Positions 9,693-18,304 of a DNA stretch of 64,000 nt are shown here, one piece after another. Position numbers and translations under genes: made by a program. Every line of letters starts with the position of its first letter. Within the stretch, counting starts at the first letter, position 1. The notes beneath the pieces were generated by a model. That model was not told the origin of the DNA and ran no database searches. It saw only the letters and a list, made by a program, of their open reading frames with translations. This DNA comes from Paenisporosarcina sp050269735. GTDB taxonomy: Bacteria; Bacillota; Bacilli; Bacillales_A; Planococcaceae. The stretch is taken from assembly GCF_050269735.1 (NCBI RefSeq), contig NZ_JBNNIX010000002.1:186001-250000 (forward strand). The letters run 5' to 3'.

Positions 9693-10117
9693 CAGCTCTT
9701 CACCTTGGCGATTTCTGCATATGTAGCGTCCCACTCCGCATTCACTTTTTTAAGTGATACGGGTCGGAATGTTTCTTTTTTTACCAATACATGTTCTGAC
9801 TTCGCTGTTGCTGCTACCGTACCGTCAGCATGTAAAATCTCATAACCATAAGTCGTACGAAGTTTTCCGTGAGACTCGACCCACGTGCGAACAGTCGCTT
9901 TCTGACCATATTTCATTGACGCTTTATATTGGATAGATAAATCCGTCACTGGAGATAAATAGCCTTCACTTTCCAATCCGGCATAAGTGTAGCCTAAATC
10001 TTCAATCAGATTCGTTCTGCCGATTTCCATCCATACCAAATAGTTCGCGTGATAAACAACACCCATTTGATCGGTTTCGGCATAACGAATTTCAATTTCT
10101 TTTTCACTAACAAACAT
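9692..10117 (-). CDS. yneP: Acyl-CoA thioesterase, YbgC/YneP type
   Basis: 141 residues with a hotdog fold of the 4HBT family. The signature RYAETDQMGVVYHANYLVWME near residue 10-30 includes the catalytic Asp of the YbgC subfamily. It should hydrolyse acyl-CoA or a related thioester in the cytoplasm. ATG at 10117 follows AGAGGTGAG; a GTG further upstream is less well placed. Operon with yneQ. Confidence 0.9.
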   Translation of the reverse strand: MFVSEKEIEIRYAETDQMGVVYHANYLVWMEIGRTNLIEDLGYTYAGLESEGYLSPVTDLSIQYKASMKYGQKATVRTWVESHGKLRTTYGYEILHADGTVAATAKSEHVLVKKETFRPVSLKKVNAEWDATYAEIAKVKS

Positions 10118-10165
10118 GTTGCTCACCTCTTGCACCATTATACAAAATTGAGCAAGAAAAAGCAG

Positions 10166-10760
10166 TTACCCGACATTCAAGTTAGACAGTTGTTTCTTAT
10201 CAATTTTCCCAACATGCGTTTTCGGCAGCTCAGGTAATACCACAAATTTTTTGGGGATTTTATAGCCTCCTAAAAAGCTGTCGGCAATGGCCGGTCAATA
10301 GATTTTCTTCAAAATCAACAGTGTCACTTAATGAAATAAATGCTGTAACGACTTCCCCCCCATTTCCCATCTGGCAAGCCAATAACAGCCGCTTCCCTGA
10401 GGGTACGATGCGTGAGAAGACAATGTTTGAGGCATATAGTTAACGGTGCAATACTTTTCCTTCAACCCCCAGCTTGCGATCGTATTCTTCGCATTCCAGT
10501 TAACGTTGTCATAGGACAGTAAGACTCCTTTCGGTTTCCCAGTCGTACCTCCTGTAAAATCATCCACGGTTCATCTACTGAGACACATTGGATATCCTCT
10601 TGAACAAATAAACAAAGAGCACTTGAGGAAAGCATTTCCCGTTTCAGGACTTTCTTGACCCTTAAGGAAGATGCCATACTGCCGTATGAATCGTCCGTTA
10701 TGAGAATCGATGGTTCACAAATAGCTAGAATATCCGTAAGTCCATGTTGGCTTAATCTGA
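10166..10760 (-). pseudogene. Decayed AMP-binding (acyl-CoA synthetase) gene
   Basis: Pieces of one acyl-CoA synthetase/ligase lie in order on the minus strand in different frames. FRLSQHGLTDILAICEPSILI is at about 10700-10760, the adenylate signature TGGTTGKPKGVLLSYDN at about 10510-10560, REAAVIGLPDGKWGEVV and TAFISLSDTV at about 10320-10410, and the C-terminal YKIPKKFVVLPELPKTHVGKI, ending at 10166. Frameshifts separate the blocks, and most of the middle (several hundred codons in intact enzymes) is missing between the signature and the C-terminal domain. The 5' end is cut off at the palindrome starting at 10761. It is not functional. Confidence 0.85.
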
Positions 10761-10801
10761 ATAAGAAAGGGGTCAGTTCGATTAACTGACCCCTTTCTTA
10801 T
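10761..10801. repeat. 18-bp perfect palindrome at the edge of the pseudogene
   Basis: ATAAGAAAGGGGTCAGTT (10761-10778) is repeated exactly inverted at 10784-10801, with a 5-base loop. It could act as a bidirectional terminator, but it sits exactly where the acyl-CoA synthetase homology stops, so it may also be the scar or end of an element. Confidence 0.85.
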
Positions 10802-10913
10802 GTTTCATCAATGCTTCTTCAGCTAAAGTACTAGCTGCCCACACTTACTTTTAAAAAATTGTATTAGTTAGACAAAATTAAAACCCAAAAATCAACAATA
10901 GCTCCTCGATAAC

Positions 10914-11354
10914 CTAACCCATATAAACACTGTCGCATGTGCCGGGTTTTGGTTCATAATAACAATGTTGTTTATATTGACCGGCAAAAGGTTGATCATA
11001 CCATGTTGGAGGACATGGCGCATAAGGATTAAAGTACCAAAGCGCATATTTCCCTGGATGTTGTCTCCAATTAGTTAAATTCTGTTTTGCTAATCTTTTT
11101 TCAGATTCTCTCGCTCTTTGATAAAATAGATTCCCTTTTTGAACAGCTTCAAAAGAATAATTTCCTCCTTGCACCTGAAAAATGGCATCATTAATTGTAC
11201 GTACATCCTTAAAATCTAAACAATCTGCTACAACACGATTAACAATTACATTTCCAACATATAACATTCCTTGTTTTCCTTCACCTTCTGCTTCTGCTCT
11301 CATCATCCTTGCCATTAAATCAACATCTGAACTTCGGTAATTTACTCTTGGCAT
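10914..11354 (-). CDS. cwlJ: Spore cortex-lytic cell wall hydrolase CwlJ
   Basis: 146 residues of the Hydrolase_2 (SleB/CwlJ) family without a signal peptide, the size of CwlJ rather than SleB. It contains VDLMARMMRAEAEGEGKQGM with the catalytic Glu, then VNRVVADCLDF and, near the end, CPPTWYDQPFAGQYK. CwlJ degrades muramic-delta-lactam cortex during germination, so the host should form spores. GGGGTG precedes the ATG at 11354; 22 upstream codons in frame lack support. No gerQ partner is nearby. Confidence 0.9.
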   Translation of the reverse strand: MPRVNYRSSDVDLMARMMRAEAEGEGKQGMLYVGNVIVNRVVADCLDFKDVRTINDAIFQVQGGNYSFEAVQKGNLFYQRARESEKRLAKQNLTNWRQHPGKYALWYFNPYAPCPPTWYDQPFAGQYKQHCYYEPKPGTCDSVYMG

Positions 11355-11566
11355 TTTTTCACCCCAAAATAATTTATGACAACCTTCCTGCATTAATGTC
11401 ATTTCTATAGCTATATTCAACGTTCCTGTAAAACGGTAGGATTTTCTTGGGTTCTAATGTGTTTGAACTAACCCAAGTTCCAACAAATACCGATAAAATC
11501 TACAAATTCCCTTTTATGTTTCACTTTCTCAAATTAAGGAAAAAGATTATAAAGGAGTGAGCCATT

Positions 11567-11866
11567 ATGAGCATAGAAAAATATACGTGCAAAAACTTTC
11601 CTGCTACTGGAGTTTTGTGGATTCCAAAAAAGCTTCAAGTACTATTGGGGTTGCAAACAGCTAGAAGAGTAGATATCGCCTATGAGGAAAAAATGATATT
11701 CATTCGAAAAGAAAATCCGAAGTCCTCACACAATAAACGACTAATCTCTGATAACGGCTACATCAAAATTCCAAAGGAAATTATCGACATTGCCAACATT
11801 ACCTCGGAGGATGAGTACTGCCTGTATGTTGATGAACCCAATAGACAGATGGTAATAACAATTTGA
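11567..11866 (+). CDS. Protein with two AbrB/SpoVT-like hairpin repeats
   Basis: 99 residues after a strong AAAGGAGTGAG site. Two similar halves are visible: residues 8-45 (GVLWIPKKLQVLLGLQTARRVDI...MIFIRKE) and 58-99 (GYIKIPKEIIDIANIT...YCLYVDE...MVITI). Each has the pattern of a swapped-hairpin AbrB half (G-x-I-x-IPK-hydrophobic, then acidic residues and a beta strand). Such domains usually form DNA-binding transition-state regulators or antitoxins. No toxin gene is adjacent. The assignment is by pattern only. Confidence 0.65.
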   Translation: MSIEKYTCKNFPATGVLWIPKKLQVLLGLQTARRVDIAYEEKMIFIRKENPKSSHNKRLISDNGYIKIPKEIIDIANITSEDEYCLYVDEPNRQMVITI

Positions 11867-11960
11867 TGTGCCGATTCAAAAAAAGTCGAGCTTGCTTGTC
11901 TCTTTCACCAAGTTTTTCAAGGCTTCAAATTCACGGAGCATCATCTAATGGCAATTCACC

Positions 11961-12013
11961 ACACAAATAAAGACCATCAATTCGCAAAAAAAATTGATGG
12001 TCTTTATTTGTGT
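11961..12013. terminator. 22-bp perfect inverted repeat, probably bidirectional terminator
   Basis: The 22 bases at 11961-11982 are repeated exactly inverted at 11992-12013 around a 9-base A-rich loop. It stands about 95 bp after the AbrB-like gene and 60 bp from the acnA terminator. The loop rather than the tail is A-rich, so the terminator role is an inference. Confidence 0.7.
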
Positions 12014-12073
12014 CCTTGAGAAGTCGAGTCCTTTCCTACTACACATTTGATTAGCTAAATATCCCCACAATAA

Positions 12074-12098
12074 AAAGGCTGCCCATAAGGACAGCCTT
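12074..12098 (-). terminator. acnA terminator
   Basis: AAGGCTG and CAGCCTT flank a short inner hairpin, and on the minus strand a TTTTTA tract follows. Confidence 0.85.
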
Positions 12099-12106
12099 CA
12101 AAAATC

Positions 12107-14818
12107 TTAGTTTTTCAGTTTGTCACGCAATACCATTGGTAAGATACCGCCATGACGGTAGTAATCAACTTCAACTTCTGAATCGAAACGTGCTAACACG
12201 TCGAATTCTTTAACAGAACCGTCAGCTGATTTAGCCGTTACTTTCAGGATATCACGAGGTTTCACGCCTTCAGCAATGTTTACGCTGATTTCTTCTTTAC
12301 CAGTCAAGCCAAGTGTTTCAGCACTTTGACCTGGTAAGTATTGAAGTGGTAAAACACCCATCATTACTAAGTTAGAACGGTGAATACGCTCGTAGCTTTC
12401 AGCAATGACAGTTTTGATGCCAAGTAAGTTCGTACCTTTAGCTGCCCAGTCACGTGAAGATCCCATACCGTAATCTTTACCTGCTAATACAACTAAGCCA
12501 GTGCCGTCTTCTTGGTATTTCATTGCTGCATCATAGATTGCCATGATTTCGCCGTTTGGCCAGTAAGTAGTAAATCCACCTTCTGTACCTGCAGCAATTT
12601 GGTTACGGATACGGATGTTTGCAAACGTACCACGCATCATTACTTCATGGCTACCACGACGAGAACCATAAGAGTTAAAGTCGCGTACTTCCACACCGCG
12701 TTCGCGCAAGTATTTACCTGCAGGTGTATCTTTACCAATCGCACCAGCTGGTGAAATGTGGTCAGTTGTAATAGAATCACCGAATTTCGCTACTACACGA
12801 AGTCCAGCAAGCGTTTGGATATCGCTAGGTTCTTTCGTTAAGCCTTCGAAATAAGGAGGGTTTTGGATGTACGTAGATTCTTCATCAAATGTGTACAATG
12901 AATCATTTGAAGTTTCAATCGCATTCCAACGCTCGTTTTCACTGAAAACGCGCTCATATTCTTTACGGAATAATTCAGGTGTAACTGTTTGAAGAAGTAC
13001 TGCTTTCACTTCTTCAGTTGATGGCCAAATATCAGCAAAGAATACATCGTTGCCATCTTTGTCTTGACCAAGTGCTTCATTTTGAAGATCAATATCAACC
13101 GTACCTGCAAGTGCATAAGCAACAACAAGTGGTGGTGAAGCTAAATAGTTCGCTTTCACTAATGGATGAATACGGCCTTCGAAGTTACGGTTACCTGAAA
13201 GTACAGAAGTAACAAGTAAATCGTTTTCAATGATGCCTTTTTCAATTTCAGGAAGCATTGGGCCCGAGTTACCGATACATGTTGTACAGCCATAACCAAC
13301 TAAGTCAAATCCTACATCAGCCAATGGTTGTAATAGACCAGCGTCACGTAAGTAACCTGTTACAACTTTAGAACCTGGTGCAAGTGAAGTTTTCACGTAA
13401 GCTGGTGGACGTAAGCCTTTTTCAGCTGCTTTTTTAGCAACAAGACCTGCACCCAACATTACGAATGGGTTTGAAGTATTCGTACAAGATGTGATGGCAG
13501 CAATACCGATAGCACCTGTAGGAATCGTTACTTCAGAACCATCTGCCATTGTTACAGTAGCAGACTTCTTGAATTCTTTTTTAGATAAACCGAATCCTTG
13601 GTTGCCTTGAGGAGCAACAACCGCTTTGTTGAATTCAGATTTCATTTCAGACAATGGAATCAAATCTTGTGGACGTTTTGGTCCAGACATATTTGGTTCG
13701 ATTGTAGATAAGTCTAATTCTACAACGTCTGTGTAGAATGGATCTTCATTATCCGCAGTGAAGAACATTCCGTTAGCAGTTAAATATTCTTTAACAACTT
13801 GGATGTGATCAGCGTCACGGCTTGTTAAACGCATGTAATCAAGTGCTTCTTCATCAACTGGGAAGAAACCACAAGTTGCGCCGTACTCAGGAGCCATGTT
13901 GGCAATTGTTGCACGGTCAGCTAATGGAAGGTTAGTTACGCCAGCTCCGAAGAACTCAACAAATTTCCCTACTACACCTTTTTTACGAAGTACTTCTGTT
14001 ACTTTTAGAGCTAAGTCAGTAGCAGTTGTTCCGTTTGGAAGGTCACCAGTCAATTTAACACCGATTACTTCAGGAATTGGGAAGTATGAAGGTTGACCAA
14101 GCATACCCGCTTCCGCTTCGATACCGCCAACGCCCCAACCTAATACACCGATACCGTTGATCATGGTTGTATGTGAGTCAGTACCTACTAATGTATCTGG
14201 ATACGTTTCGTATGTACCATCTTCGTTTTCTACTGCATGCACTACGTTTGCCAAGTACTCTAAGTTTACTTGGTGAACGATACCTGTTGCCGGTGGTACA
14301 GCACGGTAATTGTCATATGCTTTTTGAGCCCAGCTTAGGAACTGGTAACGCTCTGCATTACGTTCGAATTCAAGTTCCATGTTGATGCGAAGTGCGTCAT
14401 CTGTACCGTATTTGTCTACTTGTACAGAGTGGTCAATTACTAAATCAACTGGAATTGCCGGATTGATTTTATCAGGGTCCCCACCCATTTCAGCCATAGC
14501 TGAACGTAGTGCTGCTAAGTCAACTACTACTGGAACTCCAGTGAAATCTTGAAGAATGACACGTGAAGGCTTGAAAGGTACTTCAGCTTCAGGGTCAACA
14601 TCTTTACCCCATTTTGCCAATTTTTCTACGTGGTCATCTTTGATGACATATCCGTCATGTTGGCGCAGTACGGACTCAAGCAATACTTTAATTGAATAAG
14701 GAAGGCGGGAAACATTTGCGATCCCTGCCTCTTCTAACGCCGCTAGACGGTAATAATTATACGTTTTACCGTTTAAATCGAAAGAAGTACGGCTATTATG
14801 CAAGTTACTTTTTGCCAT
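12107..14818 (-). CDS. acnA: Aconitate hydratase AcnA/CitB
   Basis: 903 residues, full length for the IRP/AcnA type. It interconverts citrate and isocitrate via cis-aconitate in the TCA cycle, using a [4Fe-4S] cluster. Cluster cysteines are visible in ITSCTNTSNPFVM and YGCTTCIGNSGP. The C-terminal swivel domain has KFGDSITTDHISPAG and GSSRDWAAKG. AAAGGAGGAAAAGAC precedes the ATG. Upstream lie a promoter and a CcpC operator, which suggest citrate-responsive repression. In B. subtilis the gene can double as an RNA-binding regulator; that role is known for the family and is not visible here. Confidence 0.98.
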   Translation of the reverse strand: MAKSNLHNSRTSFDLNGKTYNYYRLAALEEAGIANVSRLPYSIKVLLESVLRQHDGYVIKDDHVEKLAKWGKDVDPEAEVPFKPSRVILQDFTGVPVVVDLAALRSAMAEMGGDPDKINPAIPVDLVIDHSVQVDKYGTDDALRINMELEFERNAERYQFLSWAQKAYDNYRAVPPATGIVHQVNLEYLANVVHAVENEDGTYETYPDTLVGTDSHTTMINGIGVLGWGVGGIEAEAGMLGQPSYFPIPEVIGVKLTGDLPNGTTATDLALKVTEVLRKKGVVGKFVEFFGAGVTNLPLADRATIANMAPEYGATCGFFPVDEEALDYMRLTSRDADHIQVVKEYLTANGMFFTADNEDPFYTDVVELDLSTIEPNMSGPKRPQDLIPLSEMKSEFNKAVVAPQGNQGFGLSKKEFKKSATVTMADGSEVTIPTGAIGIAAITSCTNTSNPFVMLGAGLVAKKAAEKGLRPPAYVKTSLAPGSKVVTGYLRDAGLLQPLADVGFDLVGYGCTTCIGNSGPMLPEIEKGIIENDLLVTSVLSGNRNFEGRIHPLVKANYLASPPLVVAYALAGTVDIDLQNEALGQDKDGNDVFFADIWPSTEEVKAVLLQTVTPELFRKEYERVFSENERWNAIETSNDSLYTFDEESTYIQNPPYFEGLTKEPSDIQTLAGLRVVAKFGDSITTDHISPAGAIGKDTPAGKYLRERGVEVRDFNSYGSRRGSHEVMMRGTFANIRIRNQIAAGTEGGFTTYWPNGEIMAIYDAAMKYQEDGTGLVVLAGKDYGMGSSRDWAAKGTNLLGIKTVIAESYERIHRSNLVMMGVLPLQYLPGQSAETLGLTGKEEISVNIAEGVKPRDILKVTAKSADGSVKEFDVLARFDSEVEVDYYRHGGILPMVLRDKLKN

Positions 14819-14884
14819 GTCTTTTCCTCCTTTAATCTTATGAAAAGGCTCTCAACTATTGGTAGCGACTTTTCTCCATTTCCT

Positions 14885-14951
14885 ATCATAACGTAGTCTA
14901 GTTTATAAGTAAATTACATTAAAATTATAGGATGTGATAAGTAACACTTAT
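14885..14951 (-). promoter_or_regulatory. acnA promoter with CcpC operator (dyad plus half-site)
   Basis: On the minus strand a -10 TATGAT lies at 14885-14890, placing transcription start near 14878. A perfect ATAA-N7-TTAT dyad is at 14937-14951, centred about 66 bases upstream, and a further half-site (TTAT/ATAA) lies at 14903-14906, near -27. This matches the CcpC layout known for the B. subtilis citB promoter. The -35 is poor, as expected for a regulated promoter. Confidence 0.75.
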
Positions 14952-14955
14952 GACC

Positions 14956-15444
14956 TTATAGCTTTTCAATCGTTTTTTTCAATTGTTTTAAATGACGTTT
15001 TTCATGCAGGCCAACAAAAGGAAACCATTGAATTAATGGGACTTGACCAAAAATCGGATGTTTAAATGATTTCTCCTTAAAATTAGTCTTAGTACTGGAC
15101 TCATACACATCTAATAAGAAGAGACGTGACTCATGAAGTTCTTTTTGCATCTCCATTTTTGTTTTATAGTCTTCTGTCGGCGTTGTATAACCGGGCGCTT
15201 CTACTTTAATTAAGCGATTCGTCGAAAGGCCGATTGGTTTTTTTCTGGCCTTGGGACTGTCTGGGTTTTTTAGTTCCCTTGCAATATTAGTTGCGATAAC
15301 GGTTTCCATGCGTACTAGATGTTCAAAAATTTGTTTTGGCGACCATCCGTCATTTGCAGGTTTTTGGTTAAACTGTTCGTCAGTCAAACCTTCTACCGTT
15401 TGAAACAATTCTTTCCGTATATCATTGTTGTCTTCTAAAAACAT
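14956..15444 (-). CDS. DinB/YfiT-like putative metal-dependent hydrolase or transferase
   Basis: 162 residues of the four-helix DinB fold. The three metal-ligand histidines of the family can be placed in IFEHLVRME near residue 42 and in FVGLHEKRHLKQ near residue 150. Some members are bacillithiol or mycothiol S-transferases, others are unassigned. The coding start lies 17 bp after the stop of the DCC-family gene, so the two may form an operon. The ATG at 15444 follows AAGGAGAG. Confidence 0.85.
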   Translation of the reverse strand: MFLEDNNDIRKELFQTVEGLTDEQFNQKPANDGWSPKQIFEHLVRMETVIATNIARELKNPDSPKARKKPIGLSTNRLIKVEAPGYTTPTEDYKTKMEMQKELHESRLFLLDVYESSTKTNFKEKSFKHPIFGQVPLIQWFPFVGLHEKRHLKQLKKTIEKL

Positions 15445-15461
15445 TTATATCTCTCCTTTAA

Positions 15462-15863
15462 TTAAGTGAAAAATCGTTTACGTTGTTGGGGGGATGGCAG
15501 TAAACACGATTCGTTATTACGAACAATTCGATGTCTATGTTTTGCCACAAGACGGTACAAGGCATCTCGAGAAAATTTCGGAAACATTTTTAGCATGGTA
15601 CCCAAATGATACGGAGACTTAAGATAGGATGACAAAGCGATCACTGCATCCGATTCCACTAATACGTCTTTTCCCTGAAGAACCACGATTGAATCAATTG
15701 TTTGTAAAAATGGATGTTCTTTAATTATTTGGCTTGCAAAATCACTTTGTAATGGTGCAAAACAAACGGTTTCGTCACGCTCATTATGAAGAATAAATTG
15801 GACTGACTGCTGACAAAAACCGCAGCTGCCATCATACAAAAGTATTGGATTGGAAAGATCCAT
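15462..15863 (-). CDS. DCC-family thiol-disulfide oxidoreductase-like protein (DUF393)
   Basis: 133 residues. ILLYDGSCGFCQQSV near the start contains the DxxCxxC signature, and LQSDFA and VVLQGKDVLVESDAVI follow, all characteristic of the thioredoxin-like DUF393/YuxK family. The ATG at 15863 is preceded by AAAAGGTGA. A redox role is inferred from the Cys pair. It is first of a probable pair with the DinB-like gene. Confidence 0.87.
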   Translation of the reverse strand: MDLSNPILLYDGSCGFCQQSVQFILHNERDETVCFAPLQSDFASQIIKEHPFLQTIDSIVVLQGKDVLVESDAVIALSSYLKSPYHLGTMLKMFPKFSRDALYRLVAKHRHRIVRNNESCLLPSPQQRKRFFT

Positions 15864-15977
15864 AAAATTCACCTTTTCTTCTTATATTACTTGAATCGAC
15901 TTAAAATCTAAAATCTAACGTTTTCAATGGCCTTTTGATATGCGACAATGATTTATTGTAGAAAGGACGATTGATTG

Positions 15978-17090
15978 ATGAATACAACAATACAAAAGCT
16001 GACCCCGACGAATGATCCTTGGGAAGCCTATTTAGATATGGAAAAACACGGCAAGCTGACACTTTCGAACATCGAGTTTACGACTACCACGCTATGCAAT
16101 ATGCGTTGTGCACATTGTGCTGTTGGCTATACCCTTCAGACAAAAGATCCAACTGCACTGCCTTTTGATCTTCTACGTCAGCGGTTGGATGAAATTCCGC
16201 ACCTACAAACCCTCAGCATTACAGGTGGAGAACCGATGTTATCAAAAAAATCGGTCACGAATTATGTACTTCCTCTATTAAAATACGCTCATGAGCGAGG
16301 AGTTCGCACACAAATAAATTCGAATCTAACGCTTGATTCTGAGCGATATATGATGATTGCTCCTTATTTGGACGTCCTACATATTTCTCATAACTGGGGA
16401 ACGGTCGACGAATTTGTGGAAACCGGATTTGCCGTTATGGAACGCAAACCAACATATGAACAACGAGCAAAACTCTTCAATCGCATGATTGAAAACAGTC
16501 GGATGTTATCTGAAGCTGGCGTCATGGTTTCAGCTGAAACGATGTTGAATAAGAAAACATTGCCTTACTTAGAACACATTCATCGCCAAGTAGTTGAAGA
16601 AATGAAATGTGCGCGACACGAAATACACCCTATGTACCCATCAGATTTTGCGAGCAGTTTGACTTCATTGACGTTAGAGGAAACACGACAAGCCATTGAT
16701 CATTTACTCGATGTACGCGATCAAAACACATGGATGCTTTTCGGCACTTTGCCATTTTACCCTTGCAGTGCAAGTGAAGAAGACCGTCATCTTCAGCAAA
16801 GATTGAGAGAAGAAAAGAATGTGACAGTCCGTAATGATCCCGACGGTCGTTCAAGATTAAATATCAATATCTTCTCAGGTGAAGTTATTGTTACCGACTT
16901 CGGGGATGCACCTGTGCTTGGTAATATGAAAAGTGACTCATTGCCAAGCATTTTTGAAAAATGGTTGGACTCGCCTCTTGCAAAAGAATTGAACTGTCAT
17001 TGTCCAGCAGTAAAATGTCTCGGACCGAATGTACTAGTGAAAAACATGTATTATAAAAACCATTCATTTATCAGCGACTCCGTCAAATAA
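15978..17090 (+). CDS. yfkAB: Radical SAM / CxCxxxxC protein YfkAB
   Basis: 370 residues from ATG 15978 behind GAAAGGACGA. The radical SAM cluster motif is CNMRCAHC near residue 43, followed by SITGGEPML. A C-terminal CHCPAVKC near residue 350 supplies the CxCxxxxC motif that defines the YfkAB family and probably binds an auxiliary iron-sulfur cluster. The substrate is not known. In B. subtilis this ORF was once annotated as two genes; here it is intact. A terminator follows directly. Confidence 0.9.
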   Translation: MNTTIQKLTPTNDPWEAYLDMEKHGKLTLSNIEFTTTTLCNMRCAHCAVGYTLQTKDPTALPFDLLRQRLDEIPHLQTLSITGGEPMLSKKSVTNYVLPLLKYAHERGVRTQINSNLTLDSERYMMIAPYLDVLHISHNWGTVDEFVETGFAVMERKPTYEQRAKLFNRMIENSRMLSEAGVMVSAETMLNKKTLPYLEHIHRQVVEEMKCARHEIHPMYPSDFASSLTSLTLEETRQAIDHLLDVRDQNTWMLFGTLPFYPCSASEEDRHLQQRLREEKNVTVRNDPDGRSRLNINIFSGEVIVTDFGDAPVLGNMKSDSLPSIFEKWLDSPLAKELNCHCPAVKCLGPNVLVKNMYYKNHSFISDSVK

Positions 17091-17091
17091 C

Positions 17092-17119
17092 AAAAGCAGC
17101 CGATTTTGGCTGCTTTTTC
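17092..17119. terminator. Bidirectional terminator between yfkAB and alkD-like gene
   Basis: AAAAGCAGCC (17092-17101) pairs with GGCTGCTTTT (17108-17117) over a 6-base loop. It serves both converging genes and slightly overlaps the alkD-like stop. Confidence 0.9.
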
Positions 17120-17792
17120 AATTGAAATGCTTTAGTGCTTCCCTTTTGCTAAGAGGTTTCAATTCATGCTTTTTAACAAATTGTTGAACAAATGGTGGAT
17201 TGGTTTTTGCATATTCACGTAACACCCAACCAATCGCTTTTTGAATGAAGAATTCATTTGATTTTGCATGATTTAAGATAATTTCTTCAAGCAGATTTTC
17301 GTTTGTCTCATTTTTATATTTTAATTGATGAAGGATTGCGGAGCGATTTAACCACATGTTTTCTGAATCCGACCATGTCCTCATGATTTTTTCGCCTTCG
17401 ATGCGATCTTTTTTTATTATAGTACCTACAATAGTAGGTGCAATCGAGTCCACACTGTCCCACCACGATTTTTCCGTAACGAGTTTCTCAATGAACGACA
17501 AATCCTTAATTGTTAACGCTTTAATTTTTTTATTCAGTAATGCTATGGCTAAATATTGATATTCTCTCTCTGGGTACTTATAAATTTCCCAAACCTCATC
17601 AAAGATCTGATCATTACCTGGAATGTCATGTTCAGCAAAATAAGATTTTAACGCTTCGTTTCGTGCTGGGCTTTTAATACCGAGAAAAGGAAAATGGTTT
17701 TTCATATATGCTTCCATCGGTGATGCCAATTCTTCATTGCGAAGTCTTTCAAAAACTTGAATATATGTATGACGATTCCATGTTTTCTTCAA
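17118..17792 (-). CDS. DNA alkylation repair protein, AlkD-like
   Basis: 224 residues of HEAT-like helical repeats. AlkD enzymes excise 3-methyl- and 7-methylpurines without base flipping. Two diagnostic segments are visible: KSWWDSVDSI near residue 108, supplying the catalytic Trp/Asp pair, and KAIGWVLREYAK near residue 185, supplying the second Trp. Length matches the family. An upstream minus-strand small ORF ends 75 bp away behind its own terminator. Confidence 0.9.
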   Translation of the reverse strand: MKKTWNRHTYIQVFERLRNEELASPMEAYMKNHFPFLGIKSPARNEALKSYFAEHDIPGNDQIFDEVWEIYKYPEREYQYLAIALLNKKIKALTIKDLSFIEKLVTEKSWWDSVDSIAPTIVGTIIKKDRIEGEKIMRTWSDSENMWLNRSAILHQLKYKNETNENLLEEIILNHAKSNEFFIQKAIGWVLREYAKTNPPFVQQFVKKHELKPLSKREALKHFN

Positions 17793-17836
17793 TAGTAAAA
17801 CTCCTGACTACTTTTAAGTATTTGTTCGCAAAAAAA

Positions 17837-17863
17837 ATTGTGGATAGGCAAGCTATCCACAAT
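17837..17863 (-). terminator. Terminator after a 35-residue small membrane protein ORF
   Basis: 11-bp perfect stem (17837-17847 with 17853-17863), loop GCAAG, and on the minus strand a run of seven T. It starts 4 bases beyond the small ORF's stop, which supports that ORF being expressed. Confidence 0.9.
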
Positions 17864-17866
17864 GGA

Positions 17867-17974
17867 TTACATAAATTCAATGAAATCAAATGCAAGATTG
17901 AAGATAAAAATCGTGTGAAACACTGCAAACCAAATTCCCTGTTTGTTAAGTTTTTTCATGATGATTTTATCCAC
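17867..17974 (-). CDS. Small hydrophobic membrane protein, 35 residues
   Basis: The frame starts with GTG at 17974 behind AAGGAGTGATTGA and ends at 17867 just before a strong terminator. After a basic head (KKLNKQG) the product is one hydrophobic helix (IWFAVFHTIFIFNLAFDFI). No family was recognised. An in-frame ATG at 17959 would give 30 residues. The ribosome site plus tailored terminator argue for a real gene. Confidence 0.6.
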   Translation of the reverse strand: MDKIIMKKLNKQGIWFAVFHTIFIFNLAFDFIEFM

Positions 17975-18228
17975 CTCAATCACTCCTTTATTAAATTATA
18001 CGCTTTTTATTTTCATTTCACAAAACCTTTTTAAGAATTTTCCGTCAATTAATACGGTGAAAATTTCGGATTTTAAGAACAAAATACATACTTTTTTGGT
18101 TTATGGTCAGACTATTGATTAGCGCTGAAGTTTTTATTATATGCATACAAAATCAATATGGTCCCAACGCTTTTTGTTTTAAAGATGTTATGAAATTGTT
18201 ATGAGCTTAAAAATATTTTCAAAAAGTG

Positions 18229-18254
18229 GTTTGAATTGTTTCGTTTGAGGATAT
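18229..18254 (+). promoter_or_regulatory. Candidate SigmaB promoter for the GlsB-like gene
   Basis: GTTTGA (18229-18234), 14 bases, GGATAT (18249-18254). This is one mismatch per half from the SigB consensus GTTTAA-N14-GGGTAT and sits 50 bases upstream of the coding start. Confidence 0.55.
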
Positions 18255-18304
18255 CTAATAACTAGCAACACAAATTAAACTTTATCGAACAGGAGATGGA
18301 AAAC

